64,000 nt of DNA, taken from positions 30,061 through 94,060 of the forward strand of contig NZ_BBJJ01000029.1 in the NCBI RefSeq assembly GCF_000739815.1, written 5' to 3'. The stretch comes from Paraburkholderia mimosarum LMG 23256 = NBRC 106338 (GTDB taxonomy: Bacteria > Pseudomonadota > Gammaproteobacteria > Burkholderiales > Burkholderiaceae). How positions within the stretch are numbered: position 1 is the first letter of the stretch; the number at the start of each line of letters is the position of its first letter. The translations under genes were made by a program, and so were the position numbers. Below are positions 22,108 to 30,824 of this stretch, piece by piece. The notes under the pieces are model-generated. The model searched no databases and had not been told where the DNA came from. It saw nothing but the letters and a program-made list of their open reading frames with translations.

Positions 22108-23130
22108 TCAATGAGTGCCGGTGCCCGGCTTGCGCTCGTCGTGCCCCGAAGTCGAGCCAGGCGAACTGCCGCCGCTGGCACCCTGCGAGCCGCCCGAATG
22201 GCCCGTCGGTCCTCCTTGATTCCCCCCCGATGTTGTAGCCGAACCACTGCCGGGGTGGGCGCCTCCGGTCGTCGAAGCAGCAGCGCCGGGGCTTGCGCCT
22301 GTGTGCGAGCCGGAATGGGTGGCGGACTGACCGGCAGCCGCGCCGGCCGGCTGCCCACTGGTAGCGCCCCCTGATCCTCCGGCCGCAGGCATGGAAGCCG
22401 CGCCACTGACGCCCGCGCCGACGGCCGGTGTGCCCGGTGCCTCGCGGACCTTGCGCGGCCGCCCGCGCGGCAGCGGCGACACGCGCCGGTTAGCGGTGCG
22501 CGACGCCCAGTCGCGGTAAGTGTCGCTGCCCAGCACCCAGCCCTTGAGCGTCGCCTGCATGAGCTGGGTGGTCTCGCGTTCGTCGAGCGCCTGCTCACAT
22601 AGCTCGCGGTACGCGCGCTGACGCTCGAACGGCGTGTTGCCGAGCGCCCAGTAGAGCGGATGGTCGGTGATGAGGCTGTCGACGGTGAGGCCGATGTGAT
22701 GGCGGTAGCTCGACCACCGGTAGTCCTCGGGCGCTGTCACGAGATGGCTGCGCACCGGCGCGAGCTCGACGACTCGGCTCGCCAGGAGGAAAAAGCGCTC
22801 GCCTTCGATAACCGTCGCGCGGTAGCGCCCCTCCCAGAGCGTGCCGCGACGCGCATAGCGCCGGTTGAAATGCGCCACGTAGCGCCGGCCGACCGCCTGC
22901 ATCGCCTTGGGCAGACTGGATTCGTCGGAAGGCGTGACGAGCAGTTGGACCGCGCCGGGCATCAACACCCACGCATGAACCGCCAGATGATGATCGCGCG
23001 CCGCGGCCTTCAGGCAGTCGATGAACAGTTCGTAGTCCTGGTCATCGACGAACGCGGGCTGCTGATCGAGTCCGCGCAGGATCACATGCTGCGGCTGATC
23101 GGGAACATAAAGACGTGCAAGCCGTGCCAT
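22108..23130 (-). CDS. Y1/REP-associated tyrosine transposase relative with degenerate HUH motif
   Basis: A 340-residue protein whose first 230 residues match the Y1 transposase (RAYT, TnpA-REP) family: LYVPDQPQHVILRGLDQQPA, HAWVLMP, RRYVAHFNRRYARRGTLWEGRYR and ELAPVRSHLVTAPEDYRWSSY. The metal-binding HUH motif, normally NHVH after VLMP, here reads GAVQ (residues 59-62), so both histidines are missing. Tyr84 remains in the position of the nucleophile. From about residue 255 the tail is almost only Gly, Ser, Thr, Ala and Pro. It has its own terminator and no visible inverted repeats or REP array nearby. I infer a domesticated, non-transposing DNA-binding protein. Confidence 0.8.
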   Translation of the reverse strand: MARLARLYVPDQPQHVILRGLDQQPAFVDDQDYELFIDCLKAAARDHHLAVHAWVLMPGAVQLLVTPSDESSLPKAMQAVGRRYVAHFNRRYARRGTLWEGRYRATVIEGERFFLLASRVVELAPVRSHLVTAPEDYRWSSYRHHIGLTVDSLITDHPLYWALGNTPFERQRAYRELCEQALDERETTQLMQATLKGWVLGSDTYRDWASRTANRRVSPLPRGRPRKVREAPGTPAVGAGVSGAASMPAAGGSGGATSGQPAGAAAGQSATHSGSHTGASPGAAASTTGGAHPGSGSATTSGGNQGGPTGHSGGSQGASGGSSPGSTSGHDERKPGTGTH

Positions 23131-23318
23131 GCTCGATTTTCCTGGTTCCGTTGGTGAATACCCGGAGACCCGCCAGGCCGCACCAGCGCTGGTTCTCGCT
23201 GGCATGCGGCTTCGGCGGAAAGCTCGCGGCGCCTAGTAAAAAAGCTCTAACGGTCGCGTATGGTTTGTTGCAAACGTTGTGTTCATAATGAGCGGGCCTT
23301 TCATGGAGGAGCATTAAT

Positions 23319-24038
23319 ATGAAATTAAAACAGGCGCTGGCAGGGGTCGCCGCGCTCGCCAGTCTCACGGCAGCACACGCACAATCCGCAAACACGTTCT
23401 ACGTCACCACTGGCTGGTTCCGCTTCATGCCGCAGGACACCAGCGATCCACTCAAGATCGATTCCGTCGGCGGCACGCCCGTCAACATCGCCATTCCGGG
23501 CACCGGCGCCAGTGTCGGCACGGCCGACACGGTGGGTTTGTCCTTCGGCTACTTCATTACCGACCACTTCGCCACCGAAGCCGAAATAGGCATTCCGCCG
23601 AAGTTCGATATTTCCGGCGGCGGCACACTGAGCAGCTTCGGCAAGGTGGGCACGGCAAAACTTTGGAGCCCAGCGCTGCTGTTCAAGTACTACTTCAACA
23701 GCGCGGAAGCAAAATTCCGTCCTTACGTCGGCGTTGGCGCGACCTACGTCTGGTTCACTGACGCCCATATCACCAATGGCACCTTTGAACAGGGCGTGCT
23801 TGGGGGTCCGACCAGTGTTTCGACGGATCGTTCCTGGGCCCCCGTGTTTAACCTGGGCTTCAACTACAACTTCACGAAGCACTGGTTCGCCGGCTTCTCG
23901 CTCTCGTATATCCCGGTCAACGTGACCGCGACTTATCACACGACCCTGAACAACCAGTTCGGCACGCAGCGTGTTGCTGAATCGAAGATTCACCTCAACC
24001 CGCTCGTGACGTACCTGAAGGTCGGCTACGCGTTCTAA
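23319..24038 (+). CDS. ompW: OmpW family outer-membrane protein
   Basis: An eight-stranded beta-barrel of the OmpW family, 239 residues. Signal peptide residues 1-21 end in AHA. Alternating strands follow, including GLSFGYFITDHFATEAEIGI and FRPYVGVGATYVWF, and the protein ends in the outer-membrane signal YLKVGYAF with terminal Phe. A strong Shine-Dalgarno GGAGGAG precedes the ATG. OmpW proteins form narrow hydrophobic channels; the ligand here is unknown. It is divergent from the transposase-like gene. Confidence 0.93.
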   Translation: MKLKQALAGVAALASLTAAHAQSANTFYVTTGWFRFMPQDTSDPLKIDSVGGTPVNIAIPGTGASVGTADTVGLSFGYFITDHFATEAEIGIPPKFDISGGGTLSSFGKVGTAKLWSPALLFKYYFNSAEAKFRPYVGVGATYVWFTDAHITNGTFEQGVLGGPTSVSTDRSWAPVFNLGFNYNFTKHWFAGFSLSYIPVNVTATYHTTLNNQFGTQRVAESKIHLNPLVTYLKVGYAF

Positions 24039-24406
24039 CGCGCTGCGGCGCGCGCATGACCTTGCGCAAGCCCTTTGCCTCGCCCCAGCGGCAAGGGGCG
24101 TGGGGCTGCGCTTCCCCTCCCCGCCGAATCGTTTCCGCGTTGGCGTCTCCATCTGATTTCCCCGCTTGTCGCATGGGCTTCCCCTGATTCTATGCCTCTG
24201 GGAAAAAGCGTGCTGTCCCCGTAATCATCTGGTTTGTCGCCAGGCGGCCAGGCCCCGGCCGGCGGACGTTTTCGCCCGTTCGGCGGCGCGCTTTCGACGC
24301 TCGGGCACTGAAATTGCGCAATACTTGCACTCCGGTCCTCCCCTGCCGCGCCCTTTTTCGTGCGCGCCGTGGCGAGCCTCTTTCCTTTGCAACGACGGAG
24401 CCATAC
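24039..24406. other. Intergenic region ompW / elaB-like
   Basis: A 368-bp gap between two plus-strand genes. I find no gene, no clear terminator for ompW and no convincing promoter. A CGCCCC/GGGGCG pair near 24077-24097 could form a small hairpin, but no T run follows. Confidence 0.5.
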
Positions 24407-24784
24407 ATGAGCGCCTTTCCGAACACGCGAGAAGCCCTCGGCGATTCCTGGACGCGCACGAGCCGCCACGCGCGGCGCATCGCGCGCCGCGGCCGCAGCG
24501 CCGCCGCCGATATCACCGACGAATTGCGTGATCTGCTAGCCGAGCTGGAAACCACGTTGGGTGAGGGAACGCAGGCCGATGCGACCGCCCTGCGCGCCGA
24601 TATTCGCAAGCGCCTCGACGCCGCCCGCGAGCGGCTCGAAGTCGCGCGTGCGGCTGCACGCGATCAGGCCGAGGCAGCCATCGCCGGCGCCGACGAGTAC
24701 GTCCACCGCAATCCCTGGCAGGCCGTCGCGATCGTCGGCGGCGTGGCGCTGATCCTGGGTGCGCTGCTCGCCCGCCCCCGCTGA
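24407..24784 (+). CDS. ElaB/YqjD/DUF883 family membrane-anchored protein
   Basis: A 125-residue member of the DUF883 family. Residues 25-100 are a charged helix rich in Ala, Arg, Glu and Asp (for example DELRDLLAELETTLGEGT and RKRLDAARERLEVARAAA). The C-terminal membrane anchor VHRNPWQAVAIVGGVALILG ends in ARPR. Relatives ElaB and YqjD tether ribosomes to the membrane in stationary phase, so a stress role is plausible but not shown. GGAG eight bases before the ATG at 24407 supports this start over an upstream one. Confidence 0.85.
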   Translation: MSAFPNTREALGDSWTRTSRHARRIARRGRSAAADITDELRDLLAELETTLGEGTQADATALRADIRKRLDAARERLEVARAAARDQAEAAIAGADEYVHRNPWQAVAIVGGVALILGALLARPR

Positions 24785-24817
24785 ACGACAATAGAGGCGC
24801 TGACCGTCCGCTTGCGT

Positions 24818-25603
24818 TCAGACGTCGAGCGCGTGCGGCCCGATCAGGTCGATACGGTCCGTGCAGACCGTATCGACACCCCAGCGGACGAGCTGGCGAG
24901 CACGGTCGAGGTCGTTCACGGTATAGGCGAGGATGAAGAGTCCCGCCGACTTGATGCGCTCGACCAGCGCCTCGTCCAGATGGCGATGGCTCGCATGAAG
25001 CGAAACACAGCCTAGCGCGGCGGTCTGCTCTCGCCAGTCGCCAGGCACACGCTCGAAGAGCCGGCCCCGAGGCAGGCCAGGCGCGACCTCGCGCGCTGCC
25101 TCCAAAGCCGACCACGAGAACGACGAGAGCAAAGGCGGTGGGCCAGCCGGCGCTTCCTGCGCCGATCGCCCGTCTGCTTGCCCCTCTTGCGCCCACAAGC
25201 GAGCGGTTTCGGCGGCGACAATGCGGCCTGTTTCCACGTCGCGGCCGTTGCAAGGCTTGATCTCCACGTTGGCAGCCAGCGCTGACTCGCGGCAATACGC
25301 GGCGGCCTGGGCGAGCGTCGGCATCGGTTCTCCGGCAAAGCGGGCATCCCGCCAGCCGCCGGCGTCCAGCGCGGCGAGTTCCGCGTAGCGCATGCGCGCT
25401 GCCGCGCCGTGCCCGTTCGACGTGCGGTCGACCATGTCGTCGTGCAGCAGGAATGCGACATTGTCGAGAGACAGCTTGGTGTCGAACTCGACCATCGTGT
25501 GGCCGAGGCTGGCGCCGGTGCGCAGACCCGCCAGCGTGTTCTCGGGCGCGAGCGTGCCCCCTCCCCTGTGTGCGGCGACGCGTGGATACGGCCAGGACTT
25601 CAT
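24818..25603 (-). CDS. ugpQ: Glycerophosphodiester phosphodiesterase
   Basis: Cytoplasmic GDPD-family hydrolase releasing glycerol 3-phosphate from deacylated phospholipids, 261 residues. The catalytic start AAHRGGGTLAPENTLAG contains the conserved His-Arg and Glu-Asn. FDTKLSLDNVAFLLHDD supplies the second His, and NVEIKP the metal-binding Glu. The start at MKSWPYPRVA is preferred; a 20-codon extension overlaps the dgt end without similarity. It follows dgt by 52 bp and may be co-transcribed. No signal peptide is seen. Confidence 0.92.
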   Translation of the reverse strand: MKSWPYPRVAAHRGGGTLAPENTLAGLRTGASLGHTMVEFDTKLSLDNVAFLLHDDMVDRTSNGHGAAARMRYAELAALDAGGWRDARFAGEPMPTLAQAAAYCRESALAANVEIKPCNGRDVETGRIVAAETARLWAQEGQADGRSAQEAPAGPPPLLSSFSWSALEAAREVAPGLPRGRLFERVPGDWREQTAALGCVSLHASHRHLDEALVERIKSAGLFILAYTVNDLDRARQLVRWGVDTVCTDRIDLIGPHALDV

Positions 25604-25655
25604 CAAGCGGACTCCCGAAATCGACGAGGCGAATGGCGTCGTGCGAATGGCGCGA

Positions 25656-26912
25656 TCAAACATCGTCCGCGACGACGAACAGGCGGCGGTATTCCTTCAG
25701 GGCATACCGGTCGGTCATGCCCGCGATGTAATGCGCGATCAGGCGCGGCTGCGAGGCGGCGTCCTGCGTCTGGTACGGCGGCGGCAACAGGCGCGAGTCC
25801 TCGCTAAATGCCTCGAACAGCCCCTTCACCACGCGCCGCGCCTTGTTGGCCATGCGCATCACGCGATAGTGGCGGTACAGGTTGCGGTAGAGAAAGCGCT
25901 TGAGTGCGGCCGCCTGCGCGGCCACGCGTTCACTGTGCGCGACGAGAGGCGGCGCGGCGCGGACGTCGTCGAGGGACTGCGGCGCGCATTCGGCGAGATT
26001 GCGCTGGGTCTGGCCGATCAGATCGACGATCAGCGTGTTGATGATGCGCCGCACCGTCTCGTGAATCAGCCGGCGGCCTTCGATCTGCGGATACTCGGCG
26101 CGCGCGGCGTCGTAGTGGGTCTGCCAGAGTTCGACCTCGGCGAGTTGCTCGATCGTGAGCAGGCCCGAGCGCAGGCCGTCGTCGACGTCGTGGTTGTTGT
26201 ACGCGATCTCGTCGGCGATATTGGCGATCTGCGCCTCGAGCGACGGCTGCCGGCCAAGCAGGAAACGCTCGCCCAGATCGCCGAGCCGACGCGCGTGCTC
26301 TCGCGAACAGTGCTTGAGGATGCCCTCGCGCGTCTCGAAGCAGAGGTTCAGGCCGTCGAACGCGCCGTAGTGCTCTTCCAGTTCGTCGACTACGGCCAGA
26401 CTCTGCAGATTGTGTTCGAAGCCGCCGTGCTCGCGCATGCACTCGTTGAGCGCATCCTGCCCTGCGTGGCCGAACGGCGTATGGCCGAGGTCGTGCGCGA
26501 GCGAGATCGCCTCGACGAGATCCTCGTTCACGCGCAGGTTGCGCGCGACCGAACGCGCGATCTGCGCAACTTCGAGGCTGTGCGTGAGCCGCGTGCGAAA
26601 GAGATCGCCCTCGTGGTTCACGAACACCTGGGTCTTGTACTCGAGCCGGCGAAAAGCCGTGGAATGGACGATGCGGTCGCGATCGCGCTGGAACTCGCTG
26701 CGGGCGGCGGGCGGCGGCTCCGGGTGGCGCCTCCCGCGCGAGCGCGAGGCGTGGGCGGCGTAAGGCGCGAGGCCCGATTCGAACGACGCGACGAGCACCG
26801 CATTTGCGTCGCCCGATGCGGACGGTTCACCGCCCGACGGAGCGCCGCCCGACACATCGTCGCCCATCGAACTACGGGGATCAATACGGTTGTCGCTGCG
26901 GGTATCGCTCAC
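25656..26912 (-). CDS. dgt: dGTP triphosphohydrolase-like HD-domain protein
   Basis: An HD-superfamily nucleotide triphosphohydrolase, 418 residues, which in its family splits dNTPs into nucleoside and tripolyphosphate. Conserved parts are SEFQRDRDRIVHSTAFRRLE, the first metal His in RTRLTHSLEVAQIA, and the HD pair in ISLAHDLGHTPFGHAGQ. The first 55 residues are Gly/Ser/Asp-rich and likely disordered, so translation may begin further in. It follows aroB by 33 bp, the usual aroK-aroB-dgt order in this group. Confidence 0.9.
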   Translation of the reverse strand: MSDTRSDNRIDPRSSMGDDVSGGAPSGGEPSASGDANAVLVASFESGLAPYAAHASRSRGRRHPEPPPAARSEFQRDRDRIVHSTAFRRLEYKTQVFVNHEGDLFRTRLTHSLEVAQIARSVARNLRVNEDLVEAISLAHDLGHTPFGHAGQDALNECMREHGGFEHNLQSLAVVDELEEHYGAFDGLNLCFETREGILKHCSREHARRLGDLGERFLLGRQPSLEAQIANIADEIAYNNHDVDDGLRSGLLTIEQLAEVELWQTHYDAARAEYPQIEGRRLIHETVRRIINTLIVDLIGQTQRNLAECAPQSLDDVRAAPPLVAHSERVAAQAAALKRFLYRNLYRHYRVMRMANKARRVVKGLFEAFSEDSRLLPPPYQTQDAASQPRLIAHYIAGMTDRYALKEYRRLFVVADDV

Positions 26913-26945
26913 CGTTCCTCCGCGAGGGTTATCGTCGGCGGGGCG

Positions 26946-28028
26946 TCAGTTCTGCGTCGCCGCGGCGAGCGTGGCCTGCACGGCTTCGTCGGGCGCGCGG
27001 CCGATATGCGTCTCGCCAAAGCGCTTGAGCAGGATGAACTTGATCGCGCCGCCCTCGGCTTTCTTGTCGACCTGCATCAGCTCGATGTACCGGTCCGCGC
27101 CGAGTGCCGGTGCGCGTACCGGCAGCTTCGCGGCCTCCACAACACGCACGAGCCGCGTGCGCGAGGCCTCGTCCAGCATGCCCATGCGCACCGAGAGATC
27201 CGCCGCCATCACCATGCCGCAGCCCACCGCCTCGCCGTGCAGCCATTCGCCGTAGCCGAGCCCGGCTTCGATCGCATGCCCGAACGTGTGGCCGAAGTTG
27301 AGGATGGCGCGCAGGCCGCCTTCGCGCTCGTCGGCAGCCACGACCGATGCCTTGATCTCGCACGAGCGCTTGACTGCATGTGCGAGCGCTTCGGGCTCGC
27401 AGCGGTTGAGCGACTCGAGGTTCGCTTCGATCCAGTCAAAGAATTCTGCGTCGGCGATCGCGCCGGTCTTGATGACTTCGGCAATGCCGGCCGCCAGTTC
27501 ACGCGGCGGCAGCGTGGAGAGCGCGCCGATATCGGCGATCACGGCCTGCGGCTGATAGAACGCGCCGATCATGTTCTTGCCGAGGGGATGATTGATGCCC
27601 GTCTTGCCGCCCACCGACGAATCGACCTGCGAGAGCAGCGTGGTCGGCACCTGGATGAACGGCACGCCGCGCATGTAACAGGCGGCCGCGAAGCCCGTCA
27701 TGTCGCCCGTCACGCCGCCGCCCAGCGCAATGAGCGTGGTCTTGCGGTCGGCGCGCGCGGTGAGGAGCGCGCCGAAGATCTGGTTGAGCGTTTCCCAGTT
27801 CTTGTGCGCCTCGCCGTCCGGCAGCACGACGGTGCTGACGTCCTTGCCGAGCGGTGCCAGCGCAGCGCGCAGCGTATCGCCGTAGAGCGGGTCGACGACG
27901 GTGTTCGTCACGATCGTCACCGACTTGCCGGCGATATGGGGCGCGAAGAGCGCCGTCTGGCCAATGAGGCCGGAGCCGATATGGATGGGATAGGCGCGGT
28001 CGCCCAGTTCGACGTTGACGGTAATCAT
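26946..28028 (-). CDS. aroB: 3-dehydroquinate synthase
   Basis: Converts DAHP to 3-dehydroquinate, the second step of the shikimate pathway. The 360-residue length is standard. It has the NAD site LIALGGGVTGDMTGFAAA, the substrate loop SSVGGKTGINHPLGKNM and the zinc ligands in ILNFGHTFGHAIEAGLGYG and LHGEAVGCGM. It follows aroK by 111 bp and precedes dgt by 33 bp. Confidence 0.97.
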   Translation of the reverse strand: MITVNVELGDRAYPIHIGSGLIGQTALFAPHIAGKSVTIVTNTVVDPLYGDTLRAALAPLGKDVSTVVLPDGEAHKNWETLNQIFGALLTARADRKTTLIALGGGVTGDMTGFAAACYMRGVPFIQVPTTLLSQVDSSVGGKTGINHPLGKNMIGAFYQPQAVIADIGALSTLPPRELAAGIAEVIKTGAIADAEFFDWIEANLESLNRCEPEALAHAVKRSCEIKASVVAADEREGGLRAILNFGHTFGHAIEAGLGYGEWLHGEAVGCGMVMAADLSVRMGMLDEASRTRLVRVVEAAKLPVRAPALGADRYIELMQVDKKAEGGAIKFILLKRFGETHIGRAPDEAVQATLAAATQN

Positions 28029-28139
28029 GCTCTGAATCTTGAGAGTTCCTGGTGCACTACCTGACGTTTTGACCCGCGGCTTTGACCGCCGACCTTCATG
28101 GGATTTGCGCGCTCCCGCGCCAAGCCTCCCGAACCGTAC

Positions 28140-28688
28140 CTACTCGCGCGCCGTGGCCCGCGCGACGCCGGCCATGTCGAGCTGCATCAGCACCATATTG
28201 ACGAGTCCGTTGACCGACGGCCGGCCCGTTTCGATCACGAAGTCGGCGACCTCGCGATAGAGCGGGTCGCGCACTTCGTAGAGCGCTTCGAGCCGCGCCT
28301 TGGGGTCTTCGGTCTGCAGGAGCGGACGGTTCTTGTCGCGCCGGGTGCGCAGCCACAGGTCGTGCGGGTGCGCGCGCAGGTATACGACGAAGCCGCGCGC
28401 CTTGAGCGCCGCGCGGTTCTCGGGTCGCAGCACGGCGCCGCCGCCGGTCGCGAGAACGATCCCTTCGCGCCCCGTGAGCTCTTCGATCATCTGGGCCTCG
28501 CGGTCGCGAAAGCCTGCTTCGCCTTCGAGTTCGAAGATCACGGGGATGCGCGCGCCCGTGCGCGCTTCGATTTCGTGGTCGGAGTCGAAGAACGGACGCT
28601 CCAGCCGGCGCGCGACCGCCCGGCCCACGGTCGTCTTGCCGGCGCCCATGAGCCCTACGAAAAATACATTGGCGTTTGCGTCCCGCAC
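28140..28688 (-). CDS. aroK: Shikimate kinase
   Basis: Phosphorylates shikimate; 182 residues. Walker A GLMGAGKTT is at 12-20. The shikimate site includes FDSDHEIEARTGARIPVIFE and RDREAQMI, and VLATGGGAVLRPENR is the Walker-B-like region. The lid is RDKNRPLL. No ATG is available: the start is GTG at 28688 (V-RDANANVFFVG) with AGGA ten bases upstream. A CTG two codons before it lies where I would expect the usual start, so the start codon may have drifted in this lineage. It lies between pilQ and aroB. Confidence 0.94.
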   Translation of the reverse strand: MRDANANVFFVGLMGAGKTTVGRAVARRLERPFFDSDHEIEARTGARIPVIFELEGEAGFRDREAQMIEELTGREGIVLATGGGAVLRPENRAALKARGFVVYLRAHPHDLWLRTRRDKNRPLLQTEDPKARLEALYEVRDPLYREVADFVIETGRPSVNGLVNMVLMQLDMAGVARATARE

Positions 28689-28781
28689 TTGCAGCGTTTC
28701 CTACTAAAGGTTGGTGCCGCAGCTTACTGGCAAAGCGGCGGCGTTGTCGAGCCTGCGGCTCCCTCGTTCCGGCCCCGCAAA

Positions 28782-28803
28782 GTCGCGAGTACGCACTCGC
28801 GAC
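28782..28803. repeat. Perfect hairpin between pilQ and aroK
   Basis: Perfect 9-bp inverted repeat GTCGCGAGT-ACGC-ACTCGCGAC with a four-base loop, in the 136-bp gap after the pilQ stop. On the minus strand only TTT follows, so it is at best a weak terminator. It could limit read-through or stabilise the pilQ mRNA end. Confidence 0.6.
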
Positions 28804-28824
28804 CTGCTCTCTCGACGAATCAGG

Positions 28825-30429
28825 TCAATCCGACTCCACGACACGCGGTGTGATGAACACCACCAGCTCGCTGCGCTTATCGCGATGCGCGCGATGCGAA
28901 AAAAGCGCGCCCAATACCGGTATTTTGCCCAGGAGTGGCACACGCGTCACATCATCGCGGTCATCACTGGCGTCGATGCCGCCGATCGAGACCGTGCCGC
29001 CGTCCTCGATCTCCACGCGGGTCTGGACATGCTTGGTATTGATCGCGGGCCCCGCGGCCGTTTGCTCGCCGACACTGTCCTTGGCGACGTCGAGGTCGAG
29101 AATCACGCGGCCATCGGGTGTGATCTGCGGCTCGACTTCGAGTTTCAGACTCGCGCGCCGGAACTGCACGCCCGAAACGCCTTGCCCGACCTTGGCCTGA
29201 TAAGGCAGTTCCGTGCCCTGCTCGACGACTGCCTTCGTGCGGTCCGCGGTGACGACGCGCGGACTCGATACGACCCGCCCGCGCCCCTCGGCCTCGAGCG
29301 CGCTCAACTGGATGTCGAGCAGGCGCGTGGCACGCGCAGCCAGGAGCGTCAGGCCGAGCCCGGCGGCTTCGAAGCCCGCAATCGGCCCCGCCGCCAGGTC
29401 ATAGACCGTGCCGCCCGCCCCAGTGGTGAGCCCGCGGGCCGGGGCTCCATCCGTGTTCACTGGCGTGACGCCGAGGCGTACGCCCAGCTCGCGCGACAGC
29501 CCCTCGTCTCCCTCGACGATTCGCGCCTCGATGAGCACCTGACGCGCCGGCGCGTCGAGCCGCCGCACCAGCTCGCCGATCTGGTCCAGCCGCGCCGGCA
29601 GGTCGGTGACGAAGAGGAGGTTCGTGCGCGCGTCCGCCACGGCCGCGCCCCGCCTGGAGAGGGCGCGCTGCGCTCCCGAGCCGGTCAGCAAGCGGCGCAG
29701 ATCCTCGGCGCGCGCGTAGTGCAGCTCGAACGAGCGGCTTGCGAGCGGCTCCAGCTCCGCAGCCCGCGCATGCGCCTCGAAACGCTGCCGCTCGCGCGCC
29801 GCAAGTTCCGCGGCGGGCGCGACCCAGATCACGTCGCCAATGCGCGACATCGCGAGCCCATTGGCCTCCAGCAGCAGGTCGAACGCGGTGCGCCACGGCA
29901 CGCGATCGAGGCGCAATGTGACCTGCCCGCGAGCACGTTCGCTTGCGACGATATTGAGCTTCGTGAACTGGGCGAACGCATGCAGAACGGCAGTGAGCTC
30001 CGCGCGCTGGAAATTGAGGGTGATCGGCCGGTCGGGCGGCAAGCCGTCGTTTGCGGCAGACGGGTCGCCAAGGCGCAGCGGCGCACGCAGGGGGACCGAC
30101 GGCCCTTCGAGTTGCCCGGCTGCCGATGCTTCGCCGCCGGTTTCCTTCGAGCGCTGAGCGGCAGGCGACGTCGCACCCGCGGCGCGATCCGCGTTTCCTG
30201 GCGCCCCCTCTTCAGACGGAGCGGCATCGCTGCCTCCCGTGAAGGGATTATCGATCCATTGGGCCGGGCGGGTCGCCTGCGCCTCTTCGGGCAACGGTGT
30301 CGCTTCGTGCTGCGCCACCGCCGCCGAAGCACGCACCCACGCCGGCTGCGGCAACGGCACCATGGCGCATGCTGCAACGCTGAAAAGTGGCGCGCCGAGC
30401 AGAGTCGCTCCACACCGGATCGCCTTCAT
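28825..30429 (-). CDS. pilQ: Type IV pilus secretin PilQ
   Basis: Outer-membrane secretin through which the pilus (or DNA during competence) passes, 534 residues. A signal-like N-terminus (MKAIRCGATLLGAPLFSVAA) is followed by a 100-residue low-complexity linker. Then come the N0/secretin-TonB domain (ITLNFQRAELTAVLHAFAQF), an N1/KH-like domain and the C-terminal secretin domain with GVQFRRASLKLEVEPQITPD and VPLLGKIPVLGALF. It is shorter than Pseudomonas PilQ (about 700), lacking AMIN domains. The ATG overlaps the PilP-like stop by four bases. Confidence 0.92.
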   Translation of the reverse strand: MKAIRCGATLLGAPLFSVAACAMVPLPQPAWVRASAAVAQHEATPLPEEAQATRPAQWIDNPFTGGSDAAPSEEGAPGNADRAAGATSPAAQRSKETGGEASAAGQLEGPSVPLRAPLRLGDPSAANDGLPPDRPITLNFQRAELTAVLHAFAQFTKLNIVASERARGQVTLRLDRVPWRTAFDLLLEANGLAMSRIGDVIWVAPAAELAARERQRFEAHARAAELEPLASRSFELHYARAEDLRRLLTGSGAQRALSRRGAAVADARTNLLFVTDLPARLDQIGELVRRLDAPARQVLIEARIVEGDEGLSRELGVRLGVTPVNTDGAPARGLTTGAGGTVYDLAAGPIAGFEAAGLGLTLLAARATRLLDIQLSALEAEGRGRVVSSPRVVTADRTKAVVEQGTELPYQAKVGQGVSGVQFRRASLKLEVEPQITPDGRVILDLDVAKDSVGEQTAAGPAINTKHVQTRVEIEDGGTVSIGGIDASDDRDDVTRVPLLGKIPVLGALFSHRAHRDKRSELVVFITPRVVESD

Positions 30430-30824
30430 TTCGCCGCCGCCGCCCAGCCGAGCACGTGCGTCGCGCCACCCGCAGAAACGACGACGCGCGCCGGCCCGAC
30501 TTGCACGACGCGCCCGTCGCCGATCGGCCGCCCCGCTTGCGCGGTCAAGACGCCCTTGGGCGTTTCCACCAGCGCGACGATGTGCTGCCGATCCTGGATG
30601 ATGCCGGCGAGACGCCACCCATCTTTCCCGGCGCCATCCGCGGCGGCAGCGGCGAACGGATCGAGAGACGCAACTTCCGGCACCTTCTCGTCAGCGGATG
30701 CCAGAGCAAGCGGCACAGCGGGAAGCGCATCGTAGACGTGCAAAATGGCAGAGATCGACAGTCCAGCTCCAGAGCGCCGGATCGCCAGCTCGGTTGGCAC
30801 CGTGAGCACGGGCTCGCGCACCAC
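30426..30824 (-). CDS. pilP: PilO C-terminal / PilP-like fragment (downstream of frameshift)
   Basis: A 132-residue frame starting V(R)EPVLTVPTELAIRR. Its first 35 residues read as the C-terminal strands of PilO (GLSISAILHVYDALPAVPL). The last 65 (WRLAGIIQDRQHIVALVETP through VVQVGPARVVVSAGG) resemble PilP, the periplasmic protein linking PilNO to the PilQ secretin. No lipoprotein signal precedes the PilP-like part, unlike normal PilP. The frame joins the pilO frame if one base is added near 30840, so this is probably the back half of a single PilO-PilP gene rather than an independent gene. Confidence 0.6.
   Translation of the reverse strand: MVREPVLTVPTELAIRRSGAGLSISAILHVYDALPAVPLALASADEKVPEVASLDPFAAAAADGAGKDGWRLAGIIQDRQHIVALVETPKGVLTAQAGRPIGDGRVVQVGPARVVVSAGGATHVLGWAAAAK

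Noticed and set aside
24077..24097. Hairpin after ompW as a terminator
   Set aside because: The stem is only six base pairs with no following T run.
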